Assembly: GCF_024813435.1 (NCBI RefSeq)
Contig: NZ_JANAEZ010000009.1
Span: 124,001 to 188,000 of the forward strand
Source of the DNA: Cognataquiflexum gelatinilyticum
Lineage (GTDB): Bacteria; Bacteroidota; Bacteroidia; Cytophagales; Cyclobacteriaceae
Reading direction: 5' to 3'
DNA length: 64,000 nucleotides
The translations under genes and the position numbers were made by a program. Every line of letters begins with the position of its first letter. Position 1 is the first letter of the stretch. This document shows, piece by piece, positions 53,946 through 62,322 of this stretch. The notes beneath the pieces are model-generated. The model was not told the origin of the DNA. It saw nothing but the letters and a program-made list of their open reading frames with translations, and did no database searches.

Positions 53946-55508
53946 ATGAAAAAAAACCTTTTAACCTTTTTTGCCCTGATAATAAGCGTCAGTATGGGAT
54001 GGTCCCAACAGAAGAAACCCAACATTTTGGTTATCTGGGGAGATGATATCGGTACTTGGAACATCAGCCACAACAACCGGGGTATGATGGGATATATGAC
54101 TCCAAATATAGATCGGATAGCGCGCGAAGGGGTTGGTTTTACAGATTATTATGCGCAACAATCCTGTACAGCAGGTAGGGCAGCTTTCATAGGTGGAAAT
54201 GTTCCTGTCCGTACAGGAATGACCAAAGTAGGTATGCCGGGAGCTAAAGAAGGTTGGCAAAAAACTGACATCACCATTGCGACAGTGATGAAAAATCTTG
54301 GATATGCAACAGGGCAATTTGGAAAAAATCATCAGGGAGACCGAGATGAACATCTCCCAACAATGCATGGGTTTGATGAATTTTTCGGAAATCTTTACCA
54401 CCTCAATGCAGAAGAAGAGCCTGAAAATGAAGATTATCCTTCAGATATGGTCCTTGCCAATGGAAAAAAATTTAAAGAGGTTTTTGGACCACGGGGTGTC
54501 ATTCATTCTTGGTCAGATGGAAAAGGTGGGCAGAAAATTGAAGACACAGGAGCACTTACCAAAAAGAGAATGGAAACTATAGATGATGAATCTGTTGCTG
54601 CCGCTAAAGAATTCATCAAAAAACAAGTTGCTGCCGGAAAACCATTCTTTACCTGGTGGAATGGAACAAGAATGCATTTTCGTACCCATGTCAAAGAAGA
54701 ACATAGAGGCATCAGTGGTCAGGATGAATACAGCGACGGAATGGTGGAGCATGATTTACATGTAGGAGAACTTTTGTCTTTATTAGATGAATTGGGAATA
54801 GCAGACAATACAGTGGTCATGTATTCTACTGACAACGGTCCTCATTATAATACCTGGCCTGATGCAGGGACTACACCTTTTCACGGTGAAAAGAACAGCA
54901 GTTGGGAAGGTGCATATAGAGTTCCTGCTTTTGTAAAGTGGCCTGGTAAATTTCCCGCAGGAGTTACTTTAAACGGTATTGTTTCCCATGAAGATTGGCT
55001 TCCGACTTTTGCTGCTATCGGCGGTGACCCGGATGTAAAAAGTAAAATAATGAAAGGAGTTTCAATGGGTGGCCGAACTTATAAAAACCACATTGATGGA
55101 GTAAACCAATTGGATTATTTATATGGTAAAGTAAAAGAGTCTCCCCGAACAGGATTCATTTATGTAAATGACGCAGGAGAAATAGCTGCTTTGAGATACG
55201 GAGACTGGAAGGCAATGTTCCTGGAAAATAGAGCTGATAAATTACAGATCTGGCTTGAACCATTTGTTGAACTGCGTGCTCCATACTTGACCAATCTTAG
55301 GCGCGATCCCTTTGAAAAAGCTTTATATGGTTCGAATACCTATTATGACTGGTATATTGACAGAGCTTATATATTAATGGCAATCCAAGGATATGCACTT
55401 AATTTTCTGACTACATTCAAAGATTATCCACCTAGTCAGACGGCGGGAGATTGGAGTTTGGGAAAAGTCCAAAAGCAAATTGAAAACATGGTTAAACCTT
55501 CAAATTGA
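53946..55508 (+). CDS. arylsulfatase, Cys-type with CTAGR active site
   Basis: 520 residues, signal peptide ending GWS-QQK. Sulfatase S1 family: D33-D34 in VIWGDDIGTWN, formylglycine site C74-T-A-G-R78, K in QFGKNH, and TDNGPH. The site has Ala in place of the usual Pro of CxPxR; this is a known variant. 11 bp after the AraC gene. Exported, so requires maturation before or during export. Substrate unknown. Ends in a strong terminator. Confidence 0.94.
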   Translation: MKKNLLTFFALIISVSMGWSQQKKPNILVIWGDDIGTWNISHNNRGMMGYMTPNIDRIAREGVGFTDYYAQQSCTAGRAAFIGGNVPVRTGMTKVGMPGAKEGWQKTDITIATVMKNLGYATGQFGKNHQGDRDEHLPTMHGFDEFFGNLYHLNAEEEPENEDYPSDMVLANGKKFKEVFGPRGVIHSWSDGKGGQKIEDTGALTKKRMETIDDESVAAAKEFIKKQVAAGKPFFTWWNGTRMHFRTHVKEEHRGISGQDEYSDGMVEHDLHVGELLSLLDELGIADNTVVMYSTDNGPHYNTWPDAGTTPFHGEKNSSWEGAYRVPAFVKWPGKFPAGVTLNGIVSHEDWLPTFAAIGGDPDVKSKIMKGVSMGGRTYKNHIDGVNQLDYLYGKVKESPRTGFIYVNDAGEIAALRYGDWKAMFLENRADKLQIWLEPFVELRAPYLTNLRRDPFEKALYGSNTYYDWYIDRAYILMAIQGYALNFLTTFKDYPPSQTAGDWSLGKVQKQIENMVKPSN

Positions 55509-55521
55509 TTGAAGTCTTGAT

Positions 55522-55553
55522 AAAACCGGACCTTCTGTTGGTCCGGTTTTTTT
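55522..55553 (+). terminator. terminator after sulfatase
   Basis: AAAACCGGACC/GGTCCGGTTTT, seven-base loop, then TTT. Strong. Confidence 0.92.
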
Positions 55554-55623
55554 ATTACAAATATATCTTAACCTCATTAGGATATGATTTGATTGGCCTT
55601 TTAAAAATCTAATGGATAATATT

Positions 55624-56334
55624 ATGAAAAAAATATTGCTTAAAAGTATTGCTACAGTGTTTTTATTAATCTTGTCGCTGACGCCATCATTTTCTCAGGC
55701 GGCACTGATTGCTTTGATATTTGGTGATAAAGTGGCATCGGAAAAATTTCACCTTAGCGTCGATTTGGGTATGAATATTTCCTCATTGCCGGGATTGGAA
55801 CAACAGCAGCATACCAGAGGCTTGTATTTTGGACTAGGAACTTTTATCAAATTGGACGATAAATGGACCTTAAATCCTGAATTCAAACCTTTGTCACCTC
55901 GGGGTGCTCGTTCCGTTTTGCCCCTCAATGATTATTCTGCTGTCTTATCCGATGTGAGCTACGATTTTGATTTAAACTATATTGATATCCCTGTTTTGAT
56001 CCAATATAAGTTCAATGAGAAATTTTTTGCCTCTGCAGGACCTCAGGTAAGTTTCCTTACTTCTGCCACTCAAGTGGCCTCAGGCAATCTGCCATTGGGA
56101 AATGTGGTGGATATAGAAGAATCGGTCAAATCAAGTTTCAAACCGATTTACATAGCTGTTCCTCTAGAGATTGGATATTCCCTTTCTGACGCGAGGAAAG
56201 GGAAAGGCATGAACATCAAATTCAGGTATAATATTGGAGTCAGCCAGGTAATTGCTTTGTCTTCAGTTGGAACAAGCAGTGGATCTACATTTCAGGTTTT
56301 CGCCTCCTTCCCATTTATCAAAGTTGATCAATAG
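55624..56334 (+). CDS. outer-membrane beta-barrel protein
   Basis: Start at 55624 (236 residues), giving signal peptide ending PSFS-QAA. PorT/OmpA-like barrel with LGMNISSLPGLEQQ, FGLGTFIKLDDKWTLNPEF, YIDIPVLIQYKF and a KFFASAGPQVSFL block. Typical PorT-family small barrel. Followed 29 bp later by another barrel gene. Function unknown. Confidence 0.78.
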   Translation: MKKILLKSIATVFLLILSLTPSFSQAALIALIFGDKVASEKFHLSVDLGMNISSLPGLEQQQHTRGLYFGLGTFIKLDDKWTLNPEFKPLSPRGARSVLPLNDYSAVLSDVSYDFDLNYIDIPVLIQYKFNEKFFASAGPQVSFLTSATQVASGNLPLGNVVDIEESVKSSFKPIYIAVPLEIGYSLSDARKGKGMNIKFRYNIGVSQVIALSSVGTSSGSTFQVFASFPFIKVDQ

Positions 56335-56363
56335 GACCTATTCTCAAAAAAAAACCACATCCT

Positions 56364-56897
56364 ATGAAAGTGCTTCTTCTTTTTTTGCTTTTTTCTTCAG
56401 CAGCCTTTGCTCAAGAGGAAGATCATAAGGAGGAATCAAATGAAAGAAAACACAGCATTTCGGTACTGTTAAGCCATACTTATGTAAGAGAGGCTGTTTT
56501 GGAAGGTAAAATATCTTGGCGTGCCTTGCCCTCAATCGTTTTGGATTATAACTATACCTTGTCTCACCAATGGAAAATCGGTTGGCACAATGACTTGGTA
56601 CTCGAAAATTTTGTAGTAGAAAGATTAGGGGGAAGATCCGAAATAGAAAGAAAGAAGCCGCTTGCTTCAACCATAGTGGCCGGATTCAAACCAGGTAAGC
56701 ATTTTACTTATGAAATTGGGTTTGGAGGTGAATTTGAAACAGGAGAATCCTTTTTCTTAACAAGATTAGGAGTCGAATACAGCCTTGAAATCAAAGAAAA
56801 TCTGGAATTTGTCACCAATTTCATTTATGATATTAAATGGAACGCCTATGACAGTTTTGCTATCGGAGTCGGCTTATCCAAATCATTTGGTAAATAA
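56364..56897 (+). CDS. outer-membrane beta-barrel protein, eight-strand type
   Basis: 177 residues, signal peptide ending AAFA-QEE. Strands alternate aromatic residues (HTYVREAVL, WRALPSIVLDYNYTL, HQWKIGWHNDLVL, FTYEIGFGGEF). Ends ...SFGK. Small barrel of unknown role. Second gene of the run 55624-59469; the next starts 16 bp later. Confidence 0.72.
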   Translation: MKVLLLFLLFSSAAFAQEEDHKEESNERKHSISVLLSHTYVREAVLEGKISWRALPSIVLDYNYTLSHQWKIGWHNDLVLENFVVERLGGRSEIERKKPLASTIVAGFKPGKHFTYEIGFGGEFETGESFFLTRLGVEYSLEIKENLEFVTNFIYDIKWNAYDSFAIGVGLSKSFGK

Positions 56898-56913
56898 AAA
56901 CATTAAATGCACT

Positions 56914-57924
56914 ATGAAAAATTTAATTAAATTCTTTGTTTCATTGCTTTTATTGGCCTCATGCACTACTAAATCCCCTACTCTTTCAGAACTACCAAAG
57001 TCCGAAACGGATCCTTTGCCAAGCTGGAATGAAGGAACTTCCAAGTCAGGAATCATTGATTTTGTTACCAAAACCACCACGTCAGGAAATTCGGATTTTA
57101 CACCTGAAGCAGATAGAATTGCAGTTTTTGACAATGATGGCACCTTATGGGCTGAACAACCCATGTATTTTCAATTGGCTTATGCCATTGATTTTATAAA
57201 AAAAGAATCTGAAAACCATCCTGAATGGAAGAAAAAAGAACCTTTTAAAAGCCTTATTGAGGATGATATCAAACATGTGATGGAAGGTGGAGAAAAGGCA
57301 TTGTTTGAAATCATGATGGCTTCTCACGCCGGAATGACCTCGGATGAATTTCAAAAATCTGTCAGTGATTGGCTCAATTCCGCTAACCATCCCAAAACAG
57401 GTAAGCCTTATAACCAAATGATTTACCAACCTATGGTAGAATTGTTGGAATACCTGCGTGCGAATGGATATAAAACATTTATCGTGTCAGGTGGTGGAAT
57501 TGATTTTATGAGGGTATGGGCAGAAAATGCATACGCAATCCCTCCTTACCAGGTCATTGGGAGTTCCATCAAATCCAAATATGAAATGGTGGATGGAATG
57601 CCTGTCATCACCAAACTTCCGGAACTCAATTTTATCGATGACAAAGCAGGTAAGCCAGTCGGTATATACCAACATATAGGAAAAAGGCCAATTATGGCAG
57701 CAGGAAACTCAGATGGTGATTATGAGATGCTGCAATATGTCACTTCCGGTGAAGGCCCACGGCTTGGAATGTTTGTTCACCATACGGATTCAATCAGAGA
57801 ATTTGCATATGATAGAGATTCGCATATCGGAAAATTATTAAAAGGGCTCGATGATGCCCCTCAAAACAACTGGTTAATAGTAGATATGAAATCAGATTGG
57901 AATAAAGTATTTAACTTCAAATGA
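56914..57924 (+). CDS. HAD-superfamily phosphatase, lipoprotein
   Basis: 336 residues from the ATG at 56914, lipobox LLASC (C17); a longer frame overlapping the previous gene has no signal. HAD motif I D73-N-D75-G-T-L (VFDNDGTLW), motif II in TFIVSGGGIDFM, and later GNSDGDYEM (motif IV). Likely phosphomonoesterase in the periplasm. Substrate unknown. It ends 1 bp before the next ATG, so it is tightly coupled to 57926. Confidence 0.9.
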   Translation: MKNLIKFFVSLLLLASCTTKSPTLSELPKSETDPLPSWNEGTSKSGIIDFVTKTTTSGNSDFTPEADRIAVFDNDGTLWAEQPMYFQLAYAIDFIKKESENHPEWKKKEPFKSLIEDDIKHVMEGGEKALFEIMMASHAGMTSDEFQKSVSDWLNSANHPKTGKPYNQMIYQPMVELLEYLRANGYKTFIVSGGGIDFMRVWAENAYAIPPYQVIGSSIKSKYEMVDGMPVITKLPELNFIDDKAGKPVGIYQHIGKRPIMAAGNSDGDYEMLQYVTSGEGPRLGMFVHHTDSIREFAYDRDSHIGKLLKGLDDAPQNNWLIVDMKSDWNKVFNFK

Positions 57925-57925
57925 C

Positions 57926-58681
57926 ATGAAAAATTTATTGTTGATTTTCATTTTAACAATGTTTGCCGGCAATTTATTTGGTCAGGATTCTGAACCTACT
58001 GAAAATAAATTTCAAAATACCATCCGGTATAATATTTCCAATCCTGCGATCTTTGGGATTAAGAATATCATATTCGGATACGAAAGGGTTTTGAAAAAAA
58101 ACAGGAGTTTTAGCATTGACATAGGCCTCAATCAACTTCCCGGTTTTAATTCAGAGGGAAATAATTCACAGAATGAATCCCTCGTTCTTTTGCGAGGAGG
58201 AAAAAACAGAGGAGTCCATTTTTCGGCAGATTATAGATTTTACCTGAAATCAGAAAACAAATTTGATGCTCCGAGAGGTGTATACATCGGACCTTATTAT
58301 TCCTTCAATTCTTTTGATAAATCTAAAAACTGGCAACTAACATCCGACAACTTTGAAGGTGAGGTTGGAACAGAATTAGGTTTTAGGATCCATACCATAG
58401 GTGCAGAACTTGGTTACCAATTTCAACTATCAAAAAGATTTATGCTGGATTTTGTTCTTTTCGGTCCCGGAGTCGGAATATATAAATCCAAGGTAGATTT
58501 TGACAGCACCTTGGATCCCGATGATCAGGCCCTTGTTTTGCAAAAAATCAATGACCTATTATCTGAAAAAATCCCAGGATTCAATACGATAGTTGATGGT
58601 AGTGGATTCGAAAATACAGGAATTGCAAATGTCACAGGTCTTGGTTACCGATTTATGATCAATGTTGGCTACAGATTCTAA
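57926..58681 (+). CDS. outer-membrane barrel protein, DUF3575-like
   Basis: 251 residues, signal peptide ending NLFG-QDS. Strands YNISNPAIFGIKNIIFGYERVL, GRGVHFSADYRFYL-type repeats and a C-terminal GYRFMINVGYRF. Layout fits DUF3575-type outer-membrane proteins of Bacteroidota. One base after the phosphatase stop. Function unknown. Confidence 0.72.
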   Translation: MKNLLLIFILTMFAGNLFGQDSEPTENKFQNTIRYNISNPAIFGIKNIIFGYERVLKKNRSFSIDIGLNQLPGFNSEGNNSQNESLVLLRGGKNRGVHFSADYRFYLKSENKFDAPRGVYIGPYYSFNSFDKSKNWQLTSDNFEGEVGTELGFRIHTIGAELGYQFQLSKRFMLDFVLFGPGVGIYKSKVDFDSTLDPDDQALVLQKINDLLSEKIPGFNTIVDGSGFENTGIANVTGLGYRFMINVGYRF

Positions 58682-58744
58682 GTAAAAATATTTCCTGAAA
58701 AGCGAAAAATAAGTCAAGAGAAAATAAATTGATTAATATCTTGA

Positions 58745-58752
58745 TAAATTTG
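58745..58752 (+). promoter_or_regulatory. -7 box before DUF4136-like gene
   Basis: TAAATTTG matches TAnnTTTG, 63 bases before the ATG at 58816. The next gene upstream ends at 58681, so a separate promoter is possible. Confidence 0.35.
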
Positions 58753-58815
58753 TTTGTATCAGGCTATCCAAAGTTTATTCCAAGGCCAATTAAAAAACTA
58801 AAAAACCAAAAAAAT

Positions 58816-59469
58816 ATGAAAACATTAATTTCAAAAAGTTCATTTCATCTCCTCATTATGATTGCAATAGTCACTGCATGTGCCCCTTCGACAAAAATCA
58901 TTGGATCTTGGAAAAGCCCTGAAGCAGAAGCATCCGGATATTCCAATCTTTTTGTCGCAGCTATGATCAGTGACAATTATGTTACAAAAAAAACCATTGA
59001 AGACGACATTGATGAATTATTGATCGAAAAAGGAATACAAGCAATCAGCAATCTTGAAAAAGTAAAACCGGGATTGATGCTTACCAATGACAACAAAGAT
59101 CAAGTCGTCCAAGCAATCAGGGAAAGTGGTCGTGATGCCATCATGACTATAGCCATCATCGATCAGACAAATGAAACAAGATATGTTCCCGGCACAGCAT
59201 ACACTCCTATGTACTATGGTGGAGGATATGGAAGATTTGGTGGCTATTATGGAATGTATGGCCCTATGACTTATTCTCCTGGTTATTATGCCACAGACAA
59301 AAATTATTATGTTGAGATAAATTTATATGATTCGGAAACCCAGACTTTGGTCTGGTCAGCCCAATCTGCCACTACCAATCCGTCAAGCATAGACAAAGCT
59401 GCTAGAGAGTTTGCTTATGTGGTAGTGGACAAAATGATCAAAGACAAAATTATAATCCCTACCAAATAG
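58816..59469 (+). CDS. DUF4136-like lipoprotein with Gly/Tyr-rich insert
   Basis: Start at 58816 (217 residues), lipobox VTAC (C22). Paralogue of 9281-9931: same IIGSWKSPEA, NLFVAAMISD and TLVWSAQSATTNPSS segments. Residues about 129-158 are Gly/Tyr-rich (YYGGGYGRFGGYYGMYGP) where the other has Met and His. So the two differ mainly in this insert. Followed by a bidirectional terminator. Envelope function unknown. Confidence 0.78.
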   Translation: MKTLISKSSFHLLIMIAIVTACAPSTKIIGSWKSPEAEASGYSNLFVAAMISDNYVTKKTIEDDIDELLIEKGIQAISNLEKVKPGLMLTNDNKDQVVQAIRESGRDAIMTIAIIDQTNETRYVPGTAYTPMYYGGGYGRFGGYYGMYGPMTYSPGYYATDKNYYVEINLYDSETQTLVWSAQSATTNPSSIDKAAREFAYVVVDKMIKDKIIIPTK

Positions 59470-59496
59470 GATTAACAGGAAACTCTCAATTTTCAT

Positions 59497-59534
59497 AAAA
59501 AAGCCCGATTCAATTATGAAATCGGGACTTTTTC
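59497..59534. terminator. bidirectional terminator
   Basis: AAGCCCGATT/AATCGGGACTT stem (one mismatch) with A run before and T run after, between convergent genes at 59469 and 59623. Confidence 0.85.
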
Positions 59535-59622
59535 AATTGTATTTCCTAGTGAATAAAACAAAACCAGCCTCATTTGACCAAGATGAAATTTTTCTGTTGA
59601 GACTATTTTCATAAATGCAAAA

Positions 59623-61176
59623 TCAGTACTCCAAAACAATACTACTGTAAGCCGGGAGAATGATTTTGTCGCCTTGCTTTTTGGCTTCTCCAAATGAATA
59701 AATTTCAGTTTGGAATTCTTCAGGTGCGTCTAATTCAGTTGAAACTCCGCTAAGATTGTGGACCACAAAAACCTCTTGGTCATCATGGTTCCTGAAAAAT
59801 GCCATCAATTGCTTGGGCAATTCACCTTCATACAATTCCAATTTACCCAAAGCCAATGCTCTGTTGCTGTTTCTGATTTTTATGATTTCTTTGTAATGAT
59901 TGAAATAACTCGTGCTCATTGACTTTTGGATCGCAAGTGGGGTCACCACGTCATCTTTCGAATAAGTCGGAACCATCCATGAGGTCCGTCCCTTATCATT
60001 AGCTTTCATGTCCCACAGAAACGGCTCTCTGATATTTTCATCGGGCTTTTTGCCCAACATACCGGTTTCTTCTCCATAGTATAAGTAGGGTGCTCCCGGC
60101 ATAGTCATTAGGATATTGATAGCCTGCTTCAATTTCCTTGGATTTTCATCCAACGAATTGAGCAACCTCGGTTGGTCATGATTGGAGGAAAATGTGGCAT
60201 CAATAAATTCATCTGTAATTCCATTATAAAAGTCTAAAACTTCCTTTTGCTTTTTTGCCAAAAGCATCCCGTCCTCCTTTTTGAAAGATTCGATCAGGGT
60301 GTAATGGAAATCAAAATTGAATAACGCAGGTAATCCCGGAAGATATGGGGCTACAATTTCTTTTTTGTCATAAACTTCCCCGACAAGATAAATATCAGGT
60401 TTGATTGCTGTCATTTTATCTCTGAATTCCTTCCAAAAGGAATGGTTGTCCTGTGGCCTGTCATCCGGAAAAATGTGCTTTGCTGCATCAAGTCTAAAAC
60501 CATCTACCCCTACTTCTTCCAGCCAAAACCTTCCTATTTCATATATTTCCTCCCTTACCTTAGGATTGTCAAAATTAAGGTCAGGCATACCTCCATAAAA
60601 AAATCCATAATAATAATCTTCTCCAAATCCAGGATCATGCCACTGCCGGATATTATCACTGTCAAGGGTAATGGTTTTTTTATCAAGGTAAGCTGCAATG
60701 GTATCTTTTTGAGCCCAAACATAATAATCCCTATAGGGGTTTTCCCTTCCTTTTTGAGACTCCAAAAACCAAGGATGCTTATTGCTTGTGTGGTTGATGA
60801 TCATGTCAATCACCACTTTAATGTCATTTTTATGGGCTTCATCCAAAAACGCCTTAAAATCTTCCATGGTCCCATAATCCGGGTGGATACTTTTGTAATC
60901 AGTCACATCATATTTATGATAACTCGGAGAGGCCATGATCGGCATAAACCAAATTGCATTTGCGCCTAGTTCCTTAACATGGTCTAACTTCTTTTTGACT
61001 CCATTGATATCCCCTATGCCATCACCATTGGAATCGTAGAATGATTGGATAAAAATCTCATATGTAATTCCTGCATTCGGCCAATGGTTCTCAACTTTTT
61101 TCTCTTTGTTACCTGAACAGGATACTGCGATGTATGTCAAAATCAATAAAATAATGTGGAAGCGTTTCAATTTCAT
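59623..61176 (-). CDS. GH13 alpha-amylase family, lipoprotein
   Basis: 517 residues, lipobox VSC (C20). Hydrolyses alpha-glucans at the surface. GH13 motifs: D230 nucleophile (VDGFRLDAAK), acid/base E267 (YLVGEVYD), and H333-D334 (FSSNHDQPR). The N-terminal part starts YEIFIQSFYDSNGDGIGD, typical of the oligo-glucosidase/neopullulanase branch. Follows fba with a hairpin in between, same strand. Surface anchoring suggests glucan uptake, as with SusG. Confidence 0.96.
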   Translation of the reverse strand: MKLKRFHIILLILTYIAVSCSGNKEKKVENHWPNAGITYEIFIQSFYDSNGDGIGDINGVKKKLDHVKELGANAIWFMPIMASPSYHKYDVTDYKSIHPDYGTMEDFKAFLDEAHKNDIKVVIDMIINHTSNKHPWFLESQKGRENPYRDYYVWAQKDTIAAYLDKKTITLDSDNIRQWHDPGFGEDYYYGFFYGGMPDLNFDNPKVREEIYEIGRFWLEEVGVDGFRLDAAKHIFPDDRPQDNHSFWKEFRDKMTAIKPDIYLVGEVYDKKEIVAPYLPGLPALFNFDFHYTLIESFKKEDGMLLAKKQKEVLDFYNGITDEFIDATFSSNHDQPRLLNSLDENPRKLKQAINILMTMPGAPYLYYGEETGMLGKKPDENIREPFLWDMKANDKGRTSWMVPTYSKDDVVTPLAIQKSMSTSYFNHYKEIIKIRNSNRALALGKLELYEGELPKQLMAFFRNHDDQEVFVVHNLSGVSTELDAPEEFQTEIYSFGEAKKQGDKIILPAYSSIVLEY

Positions 61177-61194
61177 AAGGTATGGTGAAAATAG

Positions 61195-61219
61195 AAAAAG
61201 TCACCTATAGTGACTTTTT
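61195..61219 (-). terminator. hairpin terminator of aldolase gene
   Basis: AAAAAGTCAC and GTGACTTTTT with a five-base loop. Lies after the fba stop and before the amylase start, so it may separate or attenuate the downstream gene. Confidence 0.8.
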
Positions 61220-61240
61220 CAAGGTTTTTAATGGATAAAA

Positions 61241-62302
61241 TTAATTTCTGTTGATAGCATTTAGCATGTCAAACGCAAGTTCCAATCTTTTCATAAAGGT
61301 TTCCTCGCCTTTTCTCAACCAGACTCTAGGGTCATAATATTTTTTGTTTGGGCTGTCAGGACCTTCAGGATTACCTAGCTGAGACTGAAGATATCCTTCA
61401 TTTGCCTTATAGTAATTTTTAATACCTTCCCAGAATGCCCATTGCTGATCGGTGTCAATGTTCATTTTAACAGAACCATAGCTGTTTGCCTCTCTGATTT
61501 CGGCTTCTGTTGAACCTGAACCTCCATGGAAAACGAAGAACAACGGCTTACCTGTGGTTCCGTACTTTTTATTGATATAATCCTGAGAATTCTTCAAAAT
61601 GATTGGCTTCAGGGACACATTGCCGGGCTTATATACACCGTGGACATTGCCAAATGCTGCTGCAATCGTAAACAAATCATCCACTTCTTTGAGGTGTTCA
61701 TAAGCATAGGCCACTTCCTCAGGTTGGGTGTAAAGTTTGGAGCTATCTACATCTGAGTTGTCCACGCCGTCTTCTTCACCACCGGTCACACCCAATTCAA
61801 TCTCAATTCCCATTTCAAGTTTTTTGAATTTCTTGAAATATTCAACGGAGATTTCAATATTCTCTTTTACCGGCTCTTCAGAAAGATCCAGCATATGAGA
61901 GCTATATAGCGGCTTTTTATAAGCCGCATAATATGCCTGCCCTTCTTCCAAAAGCCCATCGATCCAAGGAAGCAGCTTTTTGGCACAATGGTCAGTATGT
62001 AAAACCACAGGTACACCATAAGCTTCGGCCATTCTATGAACATGAAGCGCTCCTGAAATAGATCCTTGTATCGCTCCGATTTGATTTTGATTTCCTAATC
62101 CTTTTCCGGCAAAAAACTGTCCGCCACCATTAGAAAATTGAATGATTACAGGAGAATTGACCTTTTTTGCTGTTTCAATGACGGCATTGACGGTACTGGT
62201 ATTGATGACATTTACCGCAGGAAGGGCAAATTCACTTTCTTTTGCATACGACAATAGGTCTTTGAGTTCTTCTCCGTACTTAACTCCTGGTTTGAATTTC
62301 AT
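61241..62302 (-). CDS. fbaA: class II fructose-bisphosphate aldolase
   Basis: Cleaves fructose-1,6-bisphosphate to DHAP and glyceraldehyde-3-phosphate, zinc-dependent. 353 residues, FbaA type. Catalytic D104 and zinc H105 in VVLHTDHCAKK; other His in AFGNVHGVYKPG and VFHGGSGS. Located between two amylase genes in the same orientation, 20 bp after the T9SS amylase. This puts a glycolytic/gluconeogenic enzyme within a glucan locus. Confidence 0.97.
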   Translation of the reverse strand: MKFKPGVKYGEELKDLLSYAKESEFALPAVNVINTSTVNAVIETAKKVNSPVIIQFSNGGGQFFAGKGLGNQNQIGAIQGSISGALHVHRMAEAYGVPVVLHTDHCAKKLLPWIDGLLEEGQAYYAAYKKPLYSSHMLDLSEEPVKENIEISVEYFKKFKKLEMGIEIELGVTGGEEDGVDNSDVDSSKLYTQPEEVAYAYEHLKEVDDLFTIAAAFGNVHGVYKPGNVSLKPIILKNSQDYINKKYGTTGKPLFFVFHGGSGSTEAEIREANSYGSVKMNIDTDQQWAFWEGIKNYYKANEGYLQSQLGNPEGPDSPNKKYYDPRVWLRKGEETFMKRLELAFDMLNAINRN

Positions 62303-62322
62303 GTTGATTTAAAATAGGTTGA

